Of a stretch of 64,000 bases of DNA, positions 57,459 through 64,000 are shown piece by piece. Location: assembly GCF_032197885.1 (NCBI RefSeq), contig NZ_CP134159.1:806001-870000 (forward strand), given 5' to 3'. Made by a program: the position numbers and the translations under genes. The number at the start of each line of letters is the position of its first letter. Positions within the stretch are counted from its first letter, which is position 1. The notes under the pieces are model-generated. The model had not been told where the DNA came from. It did not search any database and saw only the letters and a list, made by a program, of their open reading frames with translations. This stretch comes from Levilactobacillus namurensis. GTDB taxonomy: Bacteria > Bacillota > Bacilli > Lactobacillales > Lactobacillaceae.

Positions 57459-59093
57459 ATGAATGCAGAAAATATTTTAAACAATCCATTTTTAAACAAA
57501 GGAACGGCCTTTACTCAGGCGGAACGGAAGCAGCTTGGGCTGACGGGAACATTACCCGCCACGGTCCAAACCATTGACCAACAGAGCCAACAAGCCTACG
57601 CACAATTCCAGAGCAAGTCGAGTGACTTGGAGAAGCGGATCTTTTTGATGAACCTGTTCAACGAGAACCGGACGTTATTCTTCCATCTGATGAACCAACA
57701 CGTGGTTGAATTTATGCCCATCGTGTACGACCCAACGGTTGCGGATTCCATCGAAGAATACAGCCACCTCTTCACGGACCCGCAAGGCGCTGCCTTTATC
57801 TCCGTGGATGATCCGGACAGTATCGAAGACACGTTGCGCAACGCCGCCAACGGTCGGGATATCCGCTTAGTCGTGGTCACGGACGCTGAAGGCATCTTAG
57901 GGATGGGTGACTGGGGCGTCAACGGGGTCGACATCGCCGTAGGAAAGCTGATGGTCTACACGGCCGCCGCCGGCATTGACCCTGCGCAAGTCCTGCCCGT
58001 TAGCATCGATGCGGGGACCAACAACCAGAAATTGTTGGATGACCCGATGTACTTGGGGAACCACCATAAGCGGGTCTACGGTGACGCCTACCACGCCGTG
58101 ATCGACAAGTTTGTCGCAGCGGAACAGAAGCTGTTCCCAGAATCACTGTTGCACTGGGAAGACTTCGGCCGCTCCAACGCGAAGGTCATCTTAGACAAGT
58201 ACCAAGATAAGATTGCGACGTTTAACGATGACATCCAAGGCACTGGGATGGTGGTCTTAGCCGGGATTTTGGGGGCTTTGAACATTTCCCACGAAGACAT
58301 TAAGGACCAGAAGATCGTGATCTTCGGTTCTGGGAGTGCCGGCATGGGGATTGCCCACCAGATCTTTGATGAGCTTCAACGGGCGGGGCTGTCAGCCGAT
58401 GAAGCCCGGCAACACCTCTACGCGGTCGACAAGCAAGGCCTGTTATTCAGTGACACGCCAGACTTGACCGCTGCGCAGACGGAATTCGCACGGAACCGGG
58501 ATGACTTCGCCAATGCGGCCGAGCTCACTGATTTAGCCGCTGTTGTCAAGACGGTCCACCCAACGGTCCTGATCGGGACGTCGACGCAACCTGGGACCTT
58601 TACGGAAGCTATCGTCAAGGACATGGCGGCCCACACGGAACGGCCAATCATCTTCCCACTCTCCAACCCAACCAAGTTGGCTGAAGCCAAGGCGTTGGAC
58701 CTCTTGAAGTGGACCGATGGTAAGGCCTTGATCGCCACCGGGATTCCAGTGGGCGACGTGGACTACAACGGCACCACTTACCACATTGGGCAAGGGAACA
58801 ATGCGCTGATGTACCCGGGCTTGGGCTTTGGGTTGATCGCCTCGACGGCCAAGGTCTTGAACGGGGAAACGTTGTCGGCAGCTTGCCATGCTTTAGGTGG
58901 CTTGGTCGACACCACCCAACCTGGCGCGGCAGTCTTGCCACCAGTTGACCAACTGACGGAATTCTCACAGAAGATTGCGGAAGTGGTCGCTCAAAGTGTC
59001 GTTGATCAGAAGCTGAACAAGGAACCCATCACGGACGTTAAGCAAGCCGTTGCGGACATGAAGTGGGTCCCAGAATACAAGGCCGTCGACTAA
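57459..59093 (+). CDS. mleS: Malolactic enzyme
   Basis: A 544-residue NAD- and Mn-dependent enzyme that decarboxylates L-malate to L-lactate and CO2. The start [19 protein letters not shown], the conserved YDPTVAD block near residue 88, the catalytic Lys region [14 protein letters not shown] near residue 165, and the NAD-binding [10 protein letters not shown] near residue 290 are all present. Length and motifs match malolactic enzymes more than NAD-malic enzymes, which share the fold; neighbours mleR and mleP confirm it. ATG at 57459 follows GGAGG; an upstream open frame overlaps the promoter. Confidence 0.95.
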   Translation: MNAENILNNPFLNKGTAFTQAERKQLGLTGTLPATVQTIDQQSQQAYAQFQSKSSDLEKRIFLMNLFNENRTLFFHLMNQHVVEFMPIVYDPTVADSIEEYSHLFTDPQGAAFISVDDPDSIEDTLRNAANGRDIRLVVVTDAEGILGMGDWGVNGVDIAVGKLMVYTAAAGIDPAQVLPVSIDAGTNNQKLLDDPMYLGNHHKRVYGDAYHAVIDKFVAAEQKLFPESLLHWEDFGRSNAKVILDKYQDKIATFNDDIQGTGMVVLAGILGALNISHEDIKDQKIVIFGSGSAGMGIAHQIFDELQRAGLSADEARQHLYAVDKQGLLFSDTPDLTAAQTEFARNRDDFANAAELTDLAAVVKTVHPTVLIGTSTQPGTFTEAIVKDMAAHTERPIIFPLSNPTKLAEAKALDLLKWTDGKALIATGIPVGDVDYNGTTYHIGQGNNALMYPGLGFGLIASTAKVLNGETLSAACHALGGLVDTTQPGAAVLPPVDQLTEFSQKIAEVVAQSVVDQKLNKEPITDVKQAVADMKWVPEYKAVD

Positions 59094-59146
59094 CACCGGC
59101 CGTGCAGTCCGCTGTACTGATTCTAAAGTAAAGGGGAATATAACTA

Positions 59147-60118
59147 GTGACTGTTTTATGGAATTCGGTACAAAGCGTCCTAGTCGTGGTCCTGATTATG
59201 ATCTTGGGCTACGTCTTACGACGGAAGGGCTGGTTTGACGACCAGTTCGGGGGAACCATCTCGAAGTTCATCAAGAATATCGCGTTGCCCGCGTCGATCT
59301 TCGTCTCAGTGCTGAGTCGCTTAACGCGGGGACAGCTGGTCTCCTTCTCGGGGTACCTAGTCTACGGCTTCATTTCCGTGATTATCGGTTACCTGATTGC
59401 CTTCTTCTTGGTTCGGGTGATGAAGGTTCGTCCGGGCCGCCGGGGGATCTTCATCAACGCGATGGTCAACGCCAACACCATCTTTATTGGGTTACCGTTA
59501 AACATTGCGTTGTTCGGTGACCAGAGTATGACCTACTTCCTGGTCTACTATATCGTGAACACGGTCTCGACTTGGGCCTTCGGGGTCTTCCTGATCTCTA
59601 ACGACGACCCGACCAAGCCTAAGCAGGCCGGGAACCATCACATTGACTGGAAAAAGGTCCTGCCGATGCCCCTAGTCGGGTTCTTGGTGGCCTTGGTCTT
59701 CTTGCTCCTGAACATCCCGATTCTGAAGATTAGCTTCGTGAACTCCACGCTGACTTACGTGGGGAACTTGGTAACGCCATTGTCCCTGGTCTATATTGGG
59801 ATTGTGTTGGCCGACGCCGGACTGAAGAGTATCCACTTTGACCGGGATACCATCGTGGCCCTCTTAGGCCGGTTCATCTTAGCACCGGTGGTCATGGTTG
59901 GTCTGATTCTGTTAGGCGCCCACTTCGGGAACGATATGCCAACGCTGGCATCGCAAACGCTGATTGTTCAGTCCGCGACGCCAATGCTGGCGGTACTGCC
60001 AATCCTGGCCAACGAGGCTCACGGTGACGTCGAGTACGCTACCAACGTGGTCACCACCAGTACGGTCCTGTTTATTGTGGTCGTACCAATTTTGATGAGT
60101 TTGATCCAGTTTGTTTAA
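59147..60118 (+). CDS. mleP: Malate permease (AEC family)
   Basis: A 323-residue membrane protein with ten helices in two halves. It is a member of the auxin efflux carrier family (for example MILGYVLRRKGWFDDQFGGTISKFI near residue 20 and NANTIFIGLPLNIALFGD near residue 105). In lactic acid bacteria the AEC protein next to malolactic enzyme is MleP, which takes up L-malate. It lies 53 bases after mleS with an AAGGGG ribosome site and a GTG start, so it should be co-transcribed. Confidence 0.92.
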   Translation: MTVLWNSVQSVLVVVLIMILGYVLRRKGWFDDQFGGTISKFIKNIALPASIFVSVLSRLTRGQLVSFSGYLVYGFISVIIGYLIAFFLVRVMKVRPGRRGIFINAMVNANTIFIGLPLNIALFGDQSMTYFLVYYIVNTVSTWAFGVFLISNDDPTKPKQAGNHHIDWKKVLPMPLVGFLVALVFLLLNIPILKISFVNSTLTYVGNLVTPLSLVYIGIVLADAGLKSIHFDRDTIVALLGRFILAPVVMVGLILLGAHFGNDMPTLASQTLIVQSATPMLAVLPILANEAHGDVEYATNVVTTSTVLFIVVVPILMSLIQFV

Positions 60119-60160
60119 ACCGTAATCGCAGAATAGAAAAAGTTGATGACAACAGACGAA

Positions 60161-60197
60161 AAACGGGTCCATCCTCCGCTGGGGATGGGCCCGTTTT
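60161..60197. terminator. Bidirectional terminator after mleP
   Basis: AAACGGGTCCATCC pairs with GGATGGGCCCGTTT (one G-T pair). T runs flank it on both strands; it also ends the convergent phosphatase gene. Confidence 0.85.
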
Positions 60198-60207
60198 GAT
60201 TGTGGAA

Positions 60208-60870
60208 TTATTTAAGTTTGCCGGTGGTGTTGTTGAAGTAGTTGACCTTGTAGTGGCCGTCCTTCACGGTTAATTTCGTGACCGAACCGTTCTTGGCGGA
60301 ACTCGCAACGTCAATGTCGGAATACTTGGACACGATGCTGCGGATGGTGGTCCCGTGCGTTGCGATGACCACCTTGTCGCCATCCTGAGCGGCCGCCACG
60401 ATGGCGTCTAGGCCGGGTTGCAGGCGATCCCAGAACTCCTGGTCGTTTTCGGCATCGTGGAAGGGGTCGTGTTCCTTGATCAGGTCGCGGGTCTTCTCGA
60501 TGCTCAGATCGCGAATCATGGCGTCGTAGGAGTGCGACCCTACCGGTGAACCGACGAAGTGGGCGGTGAAGGTCGAGTCGAGTCCTTCAAAGAAACCGAA
60601 ATTCTCTTCTCGCAGGGCCGGGGCCGTCTGAAGGTCGGCGACGTCGAGGGTGTCGTTAGCCGCTAAGATGTGTTGCGCCGTGGTCTGGGCCCGTAGCATG
60701 TCGCTAGCGTACGCGGCCGCGAACGGAATCTTAGCGAGTCGTTGACCGACCCGATCAGCATCGGCGATTCCCTGAGCAGTCAGGGGGGAGTCGGACCAGC
60801 CCTGCATCCGGTGATACTTGTTGAGATAGGTCTGGCCGTGACGGACCAGATAGAGTTCGATGGTTGCCAT
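60208..60870 (-). CDS. Histidine phosphatase family protein
   Basis: A 220-residue protein with the RHG motif at residues 10-12 (LVRHGQTYLNKY), the acidic EENFGFFEG near residue 90 and the second His in IATHGTTIR near residue 170. It is a paralogue of the protein at 724-1389 and is the same length within one residue. The substrate is unknown. Its extreme C-terminus (VNYFNNTTGKLK) is not conserved with the paralogue. Confidence 0.88.
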   Translation of the reverse strand: MATIELYLVRHGQTYLNKYHRMQGWSDSPLTAQGIADADRVGQRLAKIPFAAAYASDMLRAQTTAQHILAANDTLDVADLQTAPALREENFGFFEGLDSTFTAHFVGSPVGSHSYDAMIRDLSIEKTRDLIKEHDPFHDAENDQEFWDRLQPGLDAIVAAAQDGDKVVIATHGTTIRSIVSKYSDIDVASSAKNGSVTKLTVKDGHYKVNYFNNTTGKLK

Positions 60871-61080
60871 GAAAAACGCTCCTTATAGATTAATTAGCCT
60901 CGGGCGGTGATGCCCGCGCGAGACTCGGGTGATATCAACAGACCTTAGTGTATCACATTGTCTGGTAGGGAAACGAGTTATGCTTGATTTGATTTGCTAG
61001 GTAAATTGCTGAGACGGTATTTAGAGATGACGTAAGGTTGGTGAAAAATGGCTACTGAGAAGTAGACACGATAGCGTAAT

Positions 61081-61098
61081 TGTAAGCCGTGAGGGCGG
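61081..61098 (-). repeat. Remnant of the structured repeat (R6)
   Basis: GTAAGCCGTGAGGGCGG matches the left edge of inverted R arms (compare 35421 and 21661). The rest of the arm is missing, replaced by unrelated sequence ending in the antiporter gene. Confidence 0.5.
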
Positions 61099-61122
61099 GG
61101 AATAGGCCCCCAACAATTGTCC

Positions 61123-62979
61123 CTAGTTGAGGACCCCCAGCTTCTGCCGAATCTCACGAGCGGTGGTAGCGCTACTGGTGAAGATGACGCGGTCGTTGAC
61201 CTTGAGGAGGGTCTCACCGGTTGGCCGTAGGAAGTGGCCGTCCCGGTAGATTCGGCTGATGGTGATGTCGCCTACGAACGGGAGCTGACGGATCGCCAAG
61301 TCGGTGTAGCGCCGGTTCCGTAGTGTCACTTCGTAGACCGTGGTGTTGCTAGACGTCAGTAAGCGAAGCGTGGTAGGCGTTTCAATCAAGCTACGCAACA
61401 TCGCAATATTGACACTAGGTGTGTTATAGACTTCGATGCCCAGGGCGATGAGTTCATCGGCCCGTTGGTCTAAGACGTTGCGGTCCTCGAACCGGACAAT
61501 CACCCGGGTGACCCCGTAGGCTTTGGCGGCCTTAGCCAGTTCGTAGTTCTTGGTGGCGTTGAAGTGTCCCAGAACCACGGTGTTGGCATCAAAGACCCCG
61601 GCGGCCTTAGCTGATTCGGGGGTCAGTTCTGGAAGCAACTGGGTGTTGACTTCGGAGTTATAGGTCCGGTAGTTGGTATCCTTGTCCGTGTACATGGTGA
61701 TGTCGTACCAGCCCTGGGAAAGTTGCTGGGCGACCGGTACCGTCATTAGGTTGGTCCCGATGAAGTGAACCGTGGTCTTCTTCAGATCCTCGGCTTCGGC
61801 GGAATAACTCATATTGAAGAGGAGCGGTCCGCAGACACAGGTCAGGATGGCCGCTAATAGGAAGGCGCCAGATTGTTGGCTGGTCACGGCGTGCATGGCC
61901 TTGGCAACTTGCAAGACGGCTAGGACCATGGTGATGGTGACCGCGGACATGGCGGTACCGGCCAGGGCGTTACCGCGTTTGAAGCGGAGCCGTAAAACCC
62001 CGTAGACGGTGACTTTGGCCAATAGGTAGGCCACGAAGAAAGCGGGGATCAGGATCAACGTGGCAGGTTGGGCCAGCAGTTGCCGCAGGTTCAGGTTGGC
62101 ACCGCTCATCATGAAGAAGATGGGGATGAAGAACCCGTACCCGATGGCGTCGAGGCGGACCTTAGTGTCTTCGCGGGGCTGTAGCAGCTTCATCACGATC
62201 CCCGCGACAAAGGCGCCCAAGATTCCCTCGGCCCCCACGGATTCGGCCAGGACCACCAGGCTGAAGATCAGGAAGAAAGCCAGCCGAATGTCGAGTTGAG
62301 TGGTCGATTTGTTGATTCGTTCGTAGAAGTTGAAGAACGGCTTGAACCGAATGAACAGCACACCAGCGGCCACAAAGATTAAGAGGATCAACCATAGGGA
62401 CTGATTGTGGCTACCGAAGATGGCCGCGTAGATGGTCAGGGACAGTAGGGGGACGATTTCCCCCAGGGCGGCGATCAGGAGGACCGTTTGCCCGAATGGC
62501 TTACTCAAAAGTTCCTTTTCCTTTAGGGTCGCAATCACGATTCCTAGGGAGATGGTCATGAAGATGATGGCGGCTAACCAGGGGTCGGAGAAGAGCTTGA
62601 GGGCCACCAGTCCCCAGCCAAGCAGTAGTGAACAGACCGCAATCAGCAGGTAACTAAGACCGGCCAGGAAGACCGGCGAGTACTTGGGCGCGTTATTGGC
62701 GACCTTCGCGGCTAGAGGTGTCTGGGGTGTCTTGCGGCGCCCGAAGAGGCTGAAGTCGATCTCCATCCCACTGAGAAACATTAAGAAGATGACCCCGGTA
62801 TTCGATAGTAGGGTCAACGTGTCGTTAGTGTGGACCATGTTGAGGGCACTGGGGCCCAATAAGATGCCGACTAGGATCTCGACCACGGCGGTTGGTAAGA
62901 GGCTTAACCGAAACCGAGCCATGGCTAATGGGGTCACCAGTGCGGCTGCTAAAATGATTAATAGTGATAATTGATTCAT
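61123..62979 (-). CDS. CPA2 family monovalent cation/proton antiporter with TrkA domain
   Basis: A 618-residue protein. Twelve or so helices (about residues 1-385) have the Na+/H+ exchanger fold, including VEILVGILLGPSALNM near residue 32 and ESVGAEGILGAFVAGIV near residue 240. A TrkA-N nucleotide-binding domain (about 405-520: FIGTNLMTVPVAQQLS) and a TrkA-C-like domain (about 530-618) follow. This KefB/KefC layout is for K+ or Na+ export with pH homeostasis. The Rossmann glycines are weak, so nucleotide control may be lost. The repeat remnant lies 25 bases after its stop. Confidence 0.9.
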   Translation of the reverse strand: MNQLSLLIILAAALVTPLAMARFRLSLLPTAVVEILVGILLGPSALNMVHTNDTLTLLSNTGVIFLMFLSGMEIDFSLFGRRKTPQTPLAAKVANNAPKYSPVFLAGLSYLLIAVCSLLLGWGLVALKLFSDPWLAAIIFMTISLGIVIATLKEKELLSKPFGQTVLLIAALGEIVPLLSLTIYAAIFGSHNQSLWLILLIFVAAGVLFIRFKPFFNFYERINKSTTQLDIRLAFFLIFSLVVLAESVGAEGILGAFVAGIVMKLLQPREDTKVRLDAIGYGFFIPIFFMMSGANLNLRQLLAQPATLILIPAFFVAYLLAKVTVYGVLRLRFKRGNALAGTAMSAVTITMVLAVLQVAKAMHAVTSQQSGAFLLAAILTCVCGPLLFNMSYSAEAEDLKKTTVHFIGTNLMTVPVAQQLSQGWYDITMYTDKDTNYRTYNSEVNTQLLPELTPESAKAAGVFDANTVVLGHFNATKNYELAKAAKAYGVTRVIVRFEDRNVLDQRADELIALGIEVYNTPSVNIAMLRSLIETPTTLRLLTSSNTTVYEVTLRNRRYTDLAIRQLPFVGDITISRIYRDGHFLRPTGETLLKVNDRVIFTSSATTAREIRQKLGVLN

Positions 62980-63150
62980 CTGAAATCCCCCCCGAACTTT
63001 GGCTCTATTATAGCAAACTGACCCTTAAGCGCGGTGGTTGGTGCTTGGGGGCGCATTGCTTTATTTGTCAGGGAAAGAAGTGTAAAATTGTTAGGCGAAT
63101 TATTGCAGAACTGACCGGCAGGTTGTCAGTCACACCAAGGAGGAATTGCG

Positions 63151-64000
63151 TTGGCAGATTCAATCAAAGCCCGAGAACAAAAGCATTTAGATGAGGTCGT
63201 TGCCAAGATCAAGGTGGCCCAAGCGGAGGCTAAGAAACGAATCGACGTTGCCGAAAGCGATGAGGCGGGGATTCGGAAGAACTTTGTCAACAATCTGCGG
63301 CTCAAGACGGATAGTTACGAAGGCATCATGGAAACCGCGTTATCCGTACGGCAGCAGCAACAGATGTTGGCTGAACGACAGAACAGTTGGCAACACGCCA
63401 CCACGGAATTGAGTACGTTGAAGCGCCTGGAGAAGCGGGCCTACTTCGCTCGAATCGACTTTCAGGAAGGGCCTAACGCCAAGCCAGAGACCATCTATAT
63501 CGGCCTGGGGTCCTTCTCGGATACGCCGGATCACTTCCTGATCTACGACTGGCGGGCGCCCATCTCCAGTATCTACTACGATGGGGAGCTGGGGAACGTC
63601 AGCTACCAGACGCCGGACGGTGAACAGAGCGTCGACGTGAAGCTAAAGCGGCAGTTCCAGATCGAAGATGGCACCATCGTCACGCTGTACGATACGGACC
63701 AGACTGTGACGGACCAGATGCTGCTGTCGGCGCTGAGTGAACATTCCGATACCCATATGAAGAGTATCGTGACCACCATTCAAAAGGAACAAAACCAGAT
63801 CATCCGGGACACCCATTCCGACCTGCTGTTCGTGCAGGGGGCGGCGGGGTCCGGGAAGACGGCGGCCATCTTACAACGAGTGGCCTTCCTCCTGTACCGT
63901 TACCGGGGACACTTAACGGCGGGACAAGTTATGTTGTTCTCCCCCAACCAACTCTTTAACGACTATATCGACCAAGTGCTGCCTGAACTGGGTGAGCACA
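63151..64000 (+). CDS. helD: RNA polymerase recycling ATPase HelD, N-terminal part (cut by window edge)
   Basis: The frame runs from TTG 63151 to the right edge (283 codons) without a stop. AAGGAGG precedes the TTG. It begins MADSIKAREQKHLDEVVAKI, a long coiled-coil stretch to about residue 100 that enters the RNA polymerase secondary channel in HelD. A helicase-like ATPase core follows with FLIYDWRAPISSIYY near residue 130 and Walker A GAAGSGKTAA near residue 230. HelD removes stalled polymerase from DNA. Only the first third to half of the usual 760-residue protein is present. Confidence 0.92.
   Translation, partial: MADSIKAREQKHLDEVVAKIKVAQAEAKKRIDVAESDEAGIRKNFVNNLRLKTDSYEGIMETALSVRQQQQMLAERQNSWQHATTELSTLKRLEKRAYFARIDFQEGPNAKPETIYIGLGSFSDTPDHFLIYDWRAPISSIYYDGELGNVSYQTPDGEQSVDVKLKRQFQIEDGTIVTLYDTDQTVTDQMLLSALSEHSDTHMKSIVTTIQKEQNQIIRDTHSDLLFVQGAAGSGKTAAILQRVAFLLYRYRGHLTAGQVMLFSPNQLFNDYIDQVLPELGEH

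Overview
The window reads as a chromosomal segment of a moderately high-GC member of the Lactobacillaceae, probably Levilactobacillus or a close relative. The genus is inference. The basis is the gene set: malolactic enzyme with a divergent LysR regulator and an AEC-family permease, PepX, a PepI-like peptidase, an Opp peptide importer with three binding proteins, a bile-salt/penicillin acylase, HelD, LtaS, and a DUF5776-like leucine-rich surface protein. Ribosome binding sites are strong and extended -10 promoters are common. No tRNA, rRNA, CRISPR array, prophage or transposase was found.

Layout. 1-3160: LtaS (cut by the left edge), a histidine phosphatase, a GNAT enzyme, an NlpC/P60 hydrolase and a MerR regulator. 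3974-13702: an MMPL transporter, a choloylglycine hydrolase, a YdcF-like protein, a GH73 glucosaminidase, a serine hydrolase, TerC and a 3-hydroxyisobutyrate-type dehydrogenase. 13782-20808: two paralogous ABC importers of the TrpXYZ type, transcribed divergently around a DegV gene. 20930-27587: a small membrane protein, a CPBP protease, a VOC protein, an ABC-F ATPase, an L,D-transpeptidase, an acetyltransferase and a proline iminopeptidase. 27670-34870: PepX, an amino-acid permease, a Nudix/kinase pair, a Fur-family regulator and a Ser/Thr/Asp-rich protein with a membrane partner. 35929-50371: a glutamine-type ABC importer, HflX, and oppA-oppA-oppA-oppB-C-D-F. 50584-64000: an LRR surface protein, a GNAT enzyme, a short MutS2-like ATPase, DUF2798 and SnoaL-like proteins, mleR/mleS/mleP, a second histidine phosphatase, a CPA2 antiporter and HelD (cut by the right edge).

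Two things stand out. First, each TrpXYZ-type importer is preceded by a promoter, a short leader peptide and a chain of mutually exclusive hairpins ending in an intrinsic terminator. One leader (17822-17884) has six Phe codons in 20; the other (16653-16700, minus strand) has one Trp codon. In both, a ribosome parked on the leader stop codon would cover the first pairing segment and favour the terminator, while a ribosome stalled upstream would favour readthrough. This is the layout of ribosome-mediated amino-acid attenuation, which is unusual for Firmicutes, where T-boxes dominate.

Second, five intergenic sites carry a structured repeat of about 160 bp (nine arms plus one remnant). The arms share a three-stem fold supported by compensatory changes. 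In four sites two arms face each other in inverted orientation. In three of these the arms bracket a conserved spacer that contains an intrinsic terminator. Four of the five sites lie between convergent genes. I recognise no named family for this element.

Much of the window fits a proteolytic, amino-acid-scavenging lifestyle: Opp brings in peptides, PepX and PepI cleave proline peptides, and the Gln, TrpXYZ-type and APC systems import amino acids. Malolactic conversion supplies energy and pH control.
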